64,000 nucleotides of DNA from IMG/VR virus record IMGVR_UViG_3300020193_000009, positions 1 through 64,000 of that record; one strand, written 5' to 3'. Of this stretch, positions 6,268 to 12,128 are shown in pieces. The notes below the pieces were generated by a model. It did not search any database, was not told where the DNA came from, and was given only the letters and a program-made list of their open reading frames with translations. The position numbers and the translations under genes are program-made. The DNA comes from a virus. Within the stretch, counting starts at the first letter, position 1. The number at the start of each line of letters is the position of its first letter.

Positions 6268-6549
6268 ATGAAAGTGAACCTGAAAGACATCCAATCCCGA
6301 CTAGTCAAGCGTGGGCGTGACGCATTCCAGGACCCAATCCTGGAAGCCGACCTACTCGCACTTGACCCTGCGAACGAAGATGATGCGTTCATCTACGAAG
6401 CAGGACAAGGCAATCCCGACGACGATAACTTCGTTGCGCACAAGAATAAGGTGCGCAATCGGGTTATCTCAATGGCGAAGACACACTCGCTAGAAGTCAG
6501 CATCCAATGGACTGACTTAGGCGAGTGCGTTGTTAGCCTAGCCAAATAA
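6268..6549 (+). CDS. Cassette protein L, unknown function (family J/K/L)
   Basis: The product is a 93-residue protein, the shortest and most diverged of the J/K/L paralogs, and the last plus-strand gene. N-terminus VNLKDIQSRLVKRGRDAF is nearly identical to K; the centre is shortened; the C-terminus is IQWTDLGECVVSL. The start at 6268 follows AAAGGCAGGTAGCACT, a moderate ribosome-binding site. Function unknown. Confidence 0.82.
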   Translation: MKVNLKDIQSRLVKRGRDAFQDPILEADLLALDPANEDDAFIYEAGQGNPDDDNFVAHKNKVRNRVISMAKTHSLEVSIQWTDLGECVVSLAK

Positions 6550-6575
6550 CCAATGGTATTCCCGTTCACACGGAG

Positions 6576-6607
6576 TGCGTGCGCCGAAAGGCGCACGCAT
6601 TTTCGTT
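6576..6607 (+). terminator. Terminator of cassette L
   Basis: A 10-bp stem TGCGTGCGCC/GGCGCACGCA with a GAAA tetraloop, then TTTTCGTTT. Confidence 0.85.
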
Positions 6608-6644
6608 TGGTGTTCAAGGTGCTATTCGCACCATTGAACACCAA
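6607..6644 (+). repeat. Inverted copy of the boundary hairpin, copy 3
   Basis: Arms TTGGTGTTCAA/TTGAACACCAA, inner stem GGTGC/GCACC, loop TATTC, bulged A. It marks the right end of the recognisable array. Confidence 0.85.
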
Positions 6645-6701
6645 TTTTTATGTATTTCTATTTCCTTAACTTGATTACATATTCTCAAACTAAACCTTTT
6701 C

Positions 6702-6744
6702 ATGGGTGTTCCAAATAAAAATGTATTTTTATTTGCACACCCAT
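6702..6744. terminator. Long AT-rich hairpin, possible bidirectional terminator
   Basis: Nested arms ATGGGTGT/ACACCCAT and AAATAAAAAT/ATTTTTATTT, with small internal loops, are followed on the plus strand by TTATTTTTATTTATTT. It starts and ends like the variant boundary hairpin at 6121 (GGGTGTTC .. ACACCC), so it may instead be a decayed array hairpin. Confidence 0.5.
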
Positions 6745-7198
6745 TTATTTTTATTTATTTATGCCTTTACTTTAATCTATATTCCTAACTAAAACTATTT
6801 ATTTGTTTATGTGTTTCAAATTCTATTTAGTTTTGCCTATGCCGGCGCAGACAAAATTTTTTAGGGGCTACCCTTGTGTGCCAATGGCTGGGTAGTATCC
6901 TGTATCTATCCGTATACAGACAACTCGATCAATCCCGCAATTATTTGATGGGTAATAACACCGTTGTAATCAATCCGGCTTTAACTGTATATTAAAAATC
7001 GTTGATTAGTCGTTTGAACTATGCTAAAAATACTCGAGAGTTCTCTCGATTAAAGTGTCGATAGTTTCGGCTATAAAAAAATGTGGATTTGTATCGATTA
7101 ATTTCTATTTTACTTTAAATATGTCCAGAATAGGCTATAGAAGCCCTAATAAGCGTTCTCAAATTATAAGTGTTTCACAATTGCACATTTTTTCTATC

Positions 7199-7274
7199 TT
7201 TTACCCCATTTTGCCCCACTTTTACCCACTTTTTACCACTTTTTACTATGTTTTGCCTATTTTTATTTATTTTT
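7199..7274. repeat. Phased T-tracts, predicted curved DNA
   Basis: Runs of four or five T begin at 7199, 7209, 7220, 7230, 7240, 7251, 7260 and 7270. The spacings of 9-11 bp are close to one helical turn. Most units read TTTTACCCA or a close variant, so the stretch is also an imperfect tandem repeat of about 10 bp. Such phasing is known to bend DNA and is common at origins and at sites of nucleoid proteins; its role here is inference. Confidence 0.65.
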
Positions 7275-7285
7275 ATATGCCATTT

Positions 7286-7337
7286 TAGGCAAATTTTTTT
7301 GGGAATATGCCTATATTAAAGCATATTCCTTTGCCTA
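7286..7337. repeat. Nested inverted repeat next to the parS-like site
   Basis: Outer arms TAGGCAAA (7286-7293) / TTTGCCTA (7330-7337) enclose inner arms GGAATATGC (7302-7310) / GCATATTCC (7321-7329). It abuts the palindrome at 7338. No T run follows on either strand in the position expected for a terminator. Confidence 0.6.
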
Positions 7338-7353
7338 TGTTCCACGTGGAACA
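7338..7353. promoter_or_regulatory. parS-like palindrome (candidate ParB binding site)
   Basis: TGTTCCACGTGGAACA is a perfect 16-bp palindrome that fits the chromosomal parS consensus TGTTNCACGTGNAACA. It is one base away from the classical TGTTCCACGTGAAACA. Only one copy is seen in the window. No full ParB (N-domain plus HTH) is encoded here, so host ParB or a protein encoded elsewhere would be the reader. Confidence 0.55.
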
Positions 7354-7438
7354 ATGAACTATAATCTATTTTAATATTTATAACGAAGTTTGAACTCTCG
7401 TCTCTTACTATTTGACAATGTATAGGGTTGCGTATAAC

Positions 7439-7519
7439 TTAAACTCCTGGATTGTCAAAGACTATGAGAAGCAATACGATTACACCCCATACTAAAGCTA
7501 ATACTTTATTGATCATCAT
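7439..7519 (-). CDS. Tiny membrane protein, 26 residues
   Basis: Twenty-six residues, almost all one hydrophobic helix (KVLALVWGVIVLLLIVF) with a short polar tail DNPGV. Start ATGATG at 7519; GGAGGG lies about 9 nt upstream, inside the 3' end of the neighbouring tiny gene. It is the last gene of the minus-strand accessory block. Single-span phage peptides may be holin-like or envelope-targeting, but nothing here decides it. Confidence 0.6.
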   Translation of the reverse strand: MMINKVLALVWGVIVLLLIVFDNPGV

Positions 7520-7523
7520 ATTA

Positions 7524-7604
7524 TTAATCCCTCCAATAATCAAATGCTACGACTACAAATACAGCGATTACAAATATAGAGAATACTAATTTATCCCAAT
7601 CCAT
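7524..7604 (-). CDS. Tiny membrane protein, 26 residues
   Basis: Twenty-six residues: a polar start MDWDK, one hydrophobic span (LVFSIFVIAVFVVVAF) and tail DYWRD. It begins 1 nt after the stop of the gene at 7606 and ends 4 nt before the start of the next tiny gene, so the two small membrane proteins are probably translated together. Not recognised. Confidence 0.6.
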   Translation of the reverse strand: MDWDKLVFSIFVIAVFVVVAFDYWRD

Positions 7605-7605
7605 A

Positions 7606-7941
7606 TTACTTACCCCGCATTTTTCTTTGTTTTGCTTTGATACGACGCTCTGTATCTTCCAATTCATTTAAACATGCCCCACAAGTTGTTTCATCTTCGG
7701 CATATTCTTCTGGTAGTTTATATCCACATCCTTGATCACACCATCTAATTTCTTCCCGGCTTTCTGGTTGGCTATTTGGTTGGTCATCCCATTCCTGTGC
7801 ATTTACTTCCCATTCATGCCTTTTAATTAGCCCCGTCAGGACTCTATGGCTAATTATTTCAATTGCTTCATCTTCAGAGTCGGCAATAACCCAGTCAGAA
7901 TAATATGCAGATATCAAGTATCTTTTCTTATCTTTAGCCAT
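7606..7941 (-). CDS. Small zinc-ribbon-like protein
   Basis: The product has 111 residues. The N-terminus (about 7-35) has the pattern YLISAYYSDWVIADSEDEAIEI, resembling small DpnD/PcfM-like domains and the N-termini of the products at 7934, 10710 and 16024. The second half has C..GCGYK....CGACL, a probable zinc ribbon, then a basic tail (RRIKAKQRKMRGK). The start at 7941 follows GAGGAAACAA and overlaps the upstream gene by 8 bp. Function unknown. Confidence 0.75.
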   Translation of the reverse strand: MAKDKKRYLISAYYSDWVIADSEDEAIEIISHRVLTGLIKRHEWEVNAQEWDDQPNSQPESREEIRWCDQGCGYKLPEEYAEDETTCGACLNELEDTERRIKAKQRKMRGK

Positions 7942-8203
7942 TTGTTTCCTCTACTTCATCGCACATCCAACCACTTAAATCTAAGTCGTAATAATCATCC
8001 ATTTGTTCAATTGCCTTATCAATTGCTTCATCTTCATCAGATGCGGCTACCGTTGTTTGTAGAGTTGCAAAGTCGTCTGAGAAAGAAACTGTGTAATACT
8101 TCTCTTTTTTTTGTTTCTTTTGTTTTAATTCTGCCTCTAACTCTGGACTTAGTAAACGTATAATTTCGCCACCACCCGGCATATTAAATTTTTTTACTCC
8201 CAT
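7934..8203 (-). CDS. Small protein with DpnD/PcfM-like segment
   Basis: The product has 89 residues. After a K/E-rich helix (ELEAELKQKKQKKEK) comes YYTVSFSDDFATLQTTVAASDEDEAIDKAI, a strand-strand-helix pattern also seen in the products at 7606 and 10710. The C-terminus is acidic. It overlaps both neighbours by 8-10 bp. No function can be assigned. Confidence 0.7.
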   Translation of the reverse strand: MGVKKFNMPGGGEIIRLLSPELEAELKQKKQKKEKYYTVSFSDDFATLQTTVAASDEDEAIDKAIEQMDDYYDLDLSGWMCDEVEETNG

Positions 8204-8418
8204 GTCACAAATCCTTCTTTCGTAATGTATGTGTATCCTTCTGGATTATCTCTTACTCTTTCTTCAATAAGTAATCTAATGTATTCTCGAGCCTCCTCCA
8301 GATAACTATAACAAAGGTTATAATCCCCGATAGGAAGAGGAATAGCCATATCTTCCAACTCTTGAAAAACGAGGTGAACATAATTAATTTTCTCCTCCAG
8401 CTCTTTTAGTTTGATCAT
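8194..8418 (-). CDS. Small helical protein, unknown function
   Basis: The product has 74 residues, largely helical (MIKLKELEEKINYVHLVFQEL; LEEAREYIRLLIEERV), with a short C-terminal strand region. Not recognised. Its end overlaps the start of the gene at 7934 by 10 bp. About 40 nt separate it from the preceding gene. Confidence 0.65.
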   Translation of the reverse strand: MIKLKELEEKINYVHLVFQELEDMAIPLPIGDYNLCYSYLEEAREYIRLLIEERVRDNPEGYTYITKEGFVTWE

Positions 8419-8457
8419 ATTTGTCCTTGTGATAATTTATTAAATATATTAGTACAA

Positions 8458-8670
8458 TTATTTGTTATTTTTCTTTTCTTTCTTAACTTTTTTTTTAGCT
8501 TTTTTCTTGGCTACTGCTTCTTCAAGAATAAAAATGGCATAATCCATACCATTAACATAACCATCCCAAAAAGCACAATCTAAATCACCATCTGCTTCTG
8601 AATATTCTCTTGCAGTCATAGCATCTTTTCTTGCTTCTTTTATTTTGCTAATTTTATTTTGAATATTCAT
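8458..8670 (-). CDS. Small protein with lysine-rich tail
   Basis: The product has 70 residues. It has an N-terminal basic helix, a central aromatic/acidic part (YSEADGDLDCAFWDGYVNGMDYAI) and a C-terminal run made almost only of Lys with Glu and Ala. The tail could bind nucleic acid. The start overlaps the upstream stop as ATGA. Not recognised. Confidence 0.65.
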   Translation of the reverse strand: MNIQNKISKIKEARKDAMTAREYSEADGDLDCAFWDGYVNGMDYAIFILEEAVAKKKAKKKVKKEKKNNK

Positions 8671-8930
8671 TCGTCTATTACCTCAATTTGTTCGTCTGGA
8701 TTGTATGGTACTTCTGTTATTAGATAATTAATTCTATTAACCCAAGCAAAGCGGTTGATAATAACTAGATCTTCATCAGCCTGAACAAGTGTCCAAATAT
8801 TGTTACGATTTGCTTTCTTTATTAACTCATAGTCATTCCCGTATGTTTCATAATAGATGAAACCATTTTTAGAATCAGGGTGAGAAATCGGTTTATATTT
8901 TTCTACCCAATCATCCCATTTAATTTGCAT
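8667..8930 (-). CDS. Small acidic protein, unknown function
   Basis: The product has 87 residues, rich in aromatic and acidic residues, with beta-strand-like segments (NNIWTLVQADEDLVIINRF). The start at 8930 has GGGAGAG upstream, within the end of the small gene at 8935. It ends in an ATGA overlap with the next gene. Not recognised. Confidence 0.65.
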   Translation of the reverse strand: MQIKWDDWVEKYKPISHPDSKNGFIYYETYGNDYELIKKANRNNIWTLVQADEDLVIINRFAWVNRINYLITEVPYNPDEQIEVIDE

Positions 8931-8934
8931 AACA

Positions 8935-9093
8935 TTACTCTCCCGGAAGATATTCGTATTTATCCATTAACCATTGCATCCATTCTCGATATGCATTTTC
9001 ATCTTCTTCTTCTGTTAAATAATCTGCTTGCGCCTCGAGCAATTTTACTAAATCTAATATTAGATCAGCTTCAGTTTTAAAATGTCTTTTCAT
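8935..9093 (-). CDS. Small helical protein, 52 residues
   Basis: This short ORF fills the gap between two neighbours exactly: it starts in an ATGA overlap with the gene at 9090 and ends 4 nt before the next start. The protein is acidic and helical (EADLILDLVKLLEAQADYLTEEEDENAYREWMQWLMDKYEYLPGE in segments). Not recognised; the tight packing supports that it is real. Confidence 0.6.
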   Translation of the reverse strand: MKRHFKTEADLILDLVKLLEAQADYLTEEEDENAYREWMQWLMDKYEYLPGE

Positions 9094-9323
9094 ACTGGTC
9101 CCCATCCAAGTGGTTCATTTGTTTCATCATCAAACCATTCAATTGTTCCACCTTCATTGCTAGATAAATCCTCTTGCAAAAATTCAAGAATTAATTCTTT
9201 GACTTTCTTTAGCTGAGATTCTTTATCTAAATCTTTATAAGATTCTATTATATCGTGAGTTGAATATACAAATTCAAATGAAACATTGGCTCTAACATAA
9301 GATGGTATATATGTATCTATCAT
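9090..9323 (-). CDS. Small protein, unknown function
   Basis: The product has 77 residues. It has strand-like segments at the N-terminus (IPSYVRANVSFEFVYSTHDII), a central helix and a C-terminal EWFDDETNEPLGWGP. The start follows GGAGAAAAGCTA and overlaps the stop of the upstream gene by one base. It ends in ATGA with the next gene. Not recognised. Confidence 0.65.
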   Translation of the reverse strand: MIDTYIPSYVRANVSFEFVYSTHDIIESYKDLDKESQLKKVKELILEFLQEDLSSNEGGTIEWFDDETNEPLGWGPV

Positions 9324-9889
9324 TAGCTTTTCTCCAATTTAGTTTTTTCACCGGTTGTTTTTTGAATTTGTCTAATTAATACTTCACATGCACTTGGTAT
9401 TGCTTCATCTAACAAATCATATGAAATACATTCTTCGCTAGAATTTGGACATTCGCTCCAACTAGAATATACATCAAACCAGGGATTATTATGCATAACA
9501 AGTCTATCTTCATCTAGGGCATCAACAAATTGTTTTTGTGTTTTGAAGTGTGTTAACAACTCTGTATGGTCTCTGATTAAAATACTATTATTTTTATCAG
9601 TATATCTAGTAATCCCATCAGCATAAATATCAACAGATAAATAAGTTTCATCGTGAGCAATAGTGCATACATATATGTGTGTGCTTCTGTTGCTAAAATA
9701 TTCTGCTGATGACCAACCATCTCTTAAAGCCCCATAAAATATAGGATCGGCAAAAACTTTGAATTGATCAACTAGTTTATGATGTTGTTTTGGTGTAAAC
9801 CAGTACATAGGCTTCTTGTAAATTTTAGTCAATTCACAAATGTCTGTAGATTTTTCTTTTTTCTTCTTTTTACTCACAGTCGTGCCCAT
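9323..9889 (-). CDS. Unknown phage protein, 188 residues
   Basis: The product has a basic N-terminus (SKKKKKEK) and then a mixed alpha/beta body with many aromatics (YKKPMYWFTPKQHHKL; HIYVCTIAHDETYLSVDIYADG). I do not recognise the family. The start at 9889 lies 20 bp inside the upstream small gene and has AGAGG upstream. Confidence 0.65.
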   Translation of the reverse strand: MGTTVSKKKKKEKSTDICELTKIYKKPMYWFTPKQHHKLVDQFKVFADPIFYGALRDGWSSAEYFSNRSTHIYVCTIAHDETYLSVDIYADGITRYTDKNNSILIRDHTELLTHFKTQKQFVDALDEDRLVMHNNPWFDVYSSWSECPNSSEECISYDLLDEAIPSACEVLIRQIQKTTGEKTKLEKS

Positions 9890-10037
9890 AACTAGCCTCT
9901 TCTGCTGTTAATTTTTTACCACACTCTATACATTTTTTTACATAAATTACGTTGTCTTTATCGACAAGTAATTTAACCTTGTCGATAAAGACAACTTTAC
10001 CATTTATCTGTGCAGTTTCTTGATTATCTTGACTCAT
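9870..10037 (-). CDS. Small zinc-binding-like protein containing an 18-bp inverted repeat
   Basis: The product has 55 residues. The C-terminal half CIECGKK..........GHDC (C-x2-C then H-x2-C, with D between) looks like a zinc knuckle. The middle is encoded by a perfect 18-bp inverted repeat (9951-9968 / 9978-9995, 9-nt spacer), which gives the protein the segment VVFIDKVKLLVDKDNV. The start overlaps the upstream stop as ATGA, and the end overlaps the next gene by 20 bp. Confidence 0.6.
   Translation of the reverse strand: MSQDNQETAQINGKVVFIDKVKLLVDKDNVIYVKKCIECGKKLTAEEASYGHDCE
9951..9995. repeat. Perfect 18-bp inverted repeat inside a coding region
   Basis: GTTGTCTTTATCGACAAG and its exact reverse complement are separated by TAATTTAAC. 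No T run follows. It would form a very stable hairpin in the minus-strand mRNA and is also a candidate dyad binding site. Confidence 0.85.
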
Positions 10038-10720
10038 ACTAGCTCTTGATCTTTGACTTCTTCTTTCATTTCCGGCGTATCAACATTGAAAATTTTCTTG
10101 TTTTTAACCGCTTTAAATTCTTCCATTTTCTCATCTAGCGTTTCATTCATTGCACAAGTAGAAACTAAATCAAGATAAACTGTTTTATTTGCTAAATGAA
10201 TTGCGTGATCTTCTAATTCTGCTTCTTGCTCAAGACCAGTACCTTGATTAATGTACTTCCTACTATCCCGTAATTGTTTGAATGCTATAAAATTCCCATC
10301 TTCATCAAACTCTTTGGAATACATTTCAAATATATCATCCCAATCTTCAACTAAATAACGATCGTGAATTTGTTGAAGAATCCAAATCATATCCGCAGAA
10401 GAAGATGTAAATTTCCATTCTGGATTTGATTTCATAACTACTGCAATTACATCTACATCATCTGCTGTTTGATTTTCAATATCATAATCTTTAGTTGCTA
10501 TGCCTCTATTCATTATGAAACCAAGCGCACATCTAGTAGCTGTATGTTTAGTTGGTGACCAGCCAAAATACTTCATTGCATCACCTGGCATTTCTTCACC
10601 AGTTTCATCATCGGTATAGGTATCCATACCTTTTTCACCCTGTTTTTTCATTTCTTGCCAGACATAATAAAAAATTGCTTTGTCTGTCTTAAGCATTGTT
10701 TCTACATTTTCATTTTTCAT
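10034..10720 (-). CDS. DUF6197-like protein (CAxG family), large member
   Basis: The product has 228 residues. It shares with the products at 23546 and 23964 a CA(L/I/V)G segment (here TRCALGFIMNRG) followed 60-70 residues later by IHDR.....W. This resembles the small actinobacterial/phage family DUF6197 as I remember it, of unknown function. I place the start at ATG 10720, which has CAGGAGATAGCA upstream; the open frame extends to 10771 without a better site. It ends as ATGA with the next gene. Confidence 0.65.
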   Translation of the reverse strand: MKNENVETMLKTDKAIFYYVWQEMKKQGEKGMDTYTDDETGEEMPGDAMKYFGWSPTKHTATRCALGFIMNRGIATKDYDIENQTADDVDVIAVVMKSNPEWKFTSSSADMIWILQQIHDRYLVEDWDDIFEMYSKEFDEDGNFIAFKQLRDSRKYINQGTGLEQEAELEDHAIHLANKTVYLDLVSTCAMNETLDEKMEEFKAVKNKKIFNVDTPEMKEEVKDQELV

Positions 10721-10946
10721 TGCTATCTCCTGTTTCTGAATTGTTATTTGGAATTGTATAATTATGACCATTCTGTATTTCAGCTTCGTTTATATCTATT
10801 TCACCATTCATTGCTACTTTTTGATCCATACCAAGAGCGGCAAGAGATGCTATTGCTAATGCATTTTCTTCATCAATAGCATTTACAAAATAAGTAGTAT
10901 TAAATGATACTGTAAATGGGTATTCTTTACTATTTAAGTTACTCAT
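10710..10946 (-). CDS. Small protein with DpnD/PcfM-like segment
   Basis: The product has 78 residues. The N-terminal half YPFTVSFNTTYFVNAIDEENALAIASLAA has the strand-strand-helix pattern found in the products at 7606 and 7934. The C-terminal half is polar and Asn-rich, probably disordered. It overlaps the start of the gene at 10034 by 11 bp. Function unknown. Confidence 0.65.
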   Translation of the reverse strand: MSNLNSKEYPFTVSFNTTYFVNAIDEENALAIASLAALGMDQKVAMNGEIDINEAEIQNGHNYTIPNNNSETGDSNEK

Positions 10947-10948
10947 TA

Positions 10949-11773
10949 TTATACTGCTTTAGACTTTTGTTTTAATTTTGGATTAAGCATAATTCCGCCA
11001 TCATTATGATTCTCTTGATGGAATATAATTCTACCTTCGATAATGTCTGTTAACATATTAACTGCATCTTTGTAAGATATTGAATTTAGATCAATGCCTA
11101 CGTTGAGCCAAGACTCATCGTTATCTTCATCAATTTCGCCTGATTCAGTGTGTAAATGTCCGTAAGCATCACCTAGTAAATGACTGTATTGTTTGGAAAA
11201 TGACCAAACACTTGCTTCATCTCCATAAAATAACTTTCTGCCAACCCAAAGTGGAATATTCAAATAACTGCAGGCGATTATTTCAAATTCTTGATGAAAA
11301 TCACGCGAGTCATTTTTGTTCAACCAGTTTGGTATTTCCCAATCAAATGCTACTGCAGTTGCAAATCCGGCAATACAGCCAACACTTGTGCAATTAAATT
11401 TATTGGTTGTTTTGTCAACAACAGGATCATTAACTATGTCAAGGTGATTGATTAAATTACTTCTTGCAACTTCGTGAACATAATTGTAATAATTATCCCA
11501 GTTCTTGTTAAGATAACCAAGAAATGTAGACATATTAAAGTTTGTTAAACCATTTTCTTCAATAGTTGAGATCAACTTTTGAAATGCTTCAACATCATAA
11601 TCTTTATATGTGTTTCTTTGTAACTTTGTTGTTATTTGATCAAGTTTATTTTCAACTTTTTCTTGTTGTAAATCAAATTCTTCTGACCAACCGTGTTGAA
11701 GATAAACTTTATTAAGTCTTATATGTTCATTTATTGCTTTTATTGTTGCTTTAACTCTATTATTTGCTTTCAT
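10949..11773 (-). CDS. Paralog of the protein at 12129, unknown function
   Basis: The product has 274 residues. It shares with the 311-residue protein at 12129 the block TT.(A/K)FNC(S/T).VGCIAGFA.AVA.DW and, about 45 residues later, (A/C)C.(F/Y)LN(I/M)P..(V/I)GRKLFYG(E/D). An N-terminal basic helical part and an acidic centre differ. The CIAGFA element may be a distant form of the CAxG element in the DUF6197-like proteins nearby. Function unknown. Start with AGGAGAATAAC. Confidence 0.7.
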   Translation of the reverse strand: MKANNRVKATIKAINEHIRLNKVYLQHGWSEEFDLQQEKVENKLDQITTKLQRNTYKDYDVEAFQKLISTIEENGLTNFNMSTFLGYLNKNWDNYYNYVHEVARSNLINHLDIVNDPVVDKTTNKFNCTSVGCIAGFATAVAFDWEIPNWLNKNDSRDFHQEFEIIACSYLNIPLWVGRKLFYGDEASVWSFSKQYSHLLGDAYGHLHTESGEIDEDNDESWLNVGIDLNSISYKDAVNMLTDIIEGRIIFHQENHNDGGIMLNPKLKQKSKAV

Positions 11774-11774
11774 G

Positions 11775-12119
11775 TTATTCTCCTTGTTTTTTGATTTTAT
11801 TTACTAATTTTAATACCTTATATTTATTCCATGAAATAATGTATTCTGAACCAAACTGCTCAGTCCAGGCAAAATCTTTATCTAATTTTCGCTCAAGACC
11901 CATAGCAATCATTGTATCTAAAAAATCAAAATACTCTTGAGAGTCAACTTTGAGTTTAACTAACAATTTTGTAACAGGATTCTTTATATGAATTACAGTT
12001 TGATCAACAACCGGCATAATAAGACTATAATTTGAATTAATTACTGCCTGAATTGTCAGTTCAAGTTCAGTCTTAGAGTCCTTTTTTTGCTCAACTTTCT
12101 TTTGTTTTTTTAGTGGCAT
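11775..12119 (-). CDS. Small protein, unknown function
   Basis: The product has 114 residues. It has a K/E-rich N-terminus (LKKQKKVEQKKDSKTELE), then alternating strand and helix segments (HIKNPVTKLLVKLKVDSQEYFDFLDTMIAMGLE in parts). It sits between the two paralogs at 10949 and 12129. Not recognised. Confidence 0.65.
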   Translation of the reverse strand: MPLKKQKKVEQKKDSKTELELTIQAVINSNYSLIMPVVDQTVIHIKNPVTKLLVKLKVDSQEYFDFLDTMIAMGLERKLDKDFAWTEQFGSEYIISWNKYKVLKLVNKIKKQGE

Positions 12120-12128
12120 ACAACTTAA

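Larger units (their letters stand above)
6645..7438. other. Gene-free convergent region between plus array and minus operon
   Basis: About 790 bp without a credible gene. From left to right it holds an AT-rich hairpin (6702-6744), short inverted repeats (CTACCC/GGGTAG at 6868-6895; CTGTAT/ATACAG at 6900-6919; CGAGAG/CTCTCG near 7032), phased T-tracts (7199-7274), a nested inverted repeat (7286-7337) and a parS-like palindrome (7338-7353). TGTGGATTT at about 7082 partly resembles a DnaA box (TGTGGATAA). Degenerate versions of spacer motifs from the array (for example ATTACATATTCTCA near 6675, also near 5512) occur at its left side. Confidence 0.7.

Noticed and set aside
87-6644. Classical integron with attC sites
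   Set aside because: No RYYYAAC/GTTRRRY core boxes are recognised in the elements and no integron integrase is in the window; only the general cassette-plus-hairpin logic is similar.
6840-7040. Attachment site (attP) in the convergent gap
   Set aside because: Several short dyads occur, but no integrase gene is in the window and no tRNA-like core is present, so there is nothing to support it.
7055-7288. Plus-strand ORF of 77 codons in the convergent gap
   Set aside because: It translates the T-rich phased repeat into a low-complexity Phe/Tyr/Pro peptide and has no ribosome-binding site; the repeat explains the open frame.
7286-7337. Nested inverted repeat as terminator for the minus-strand operon
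   Set aside because: No T run follows the stem on the minus strand; A-rich sequence lies there instead.
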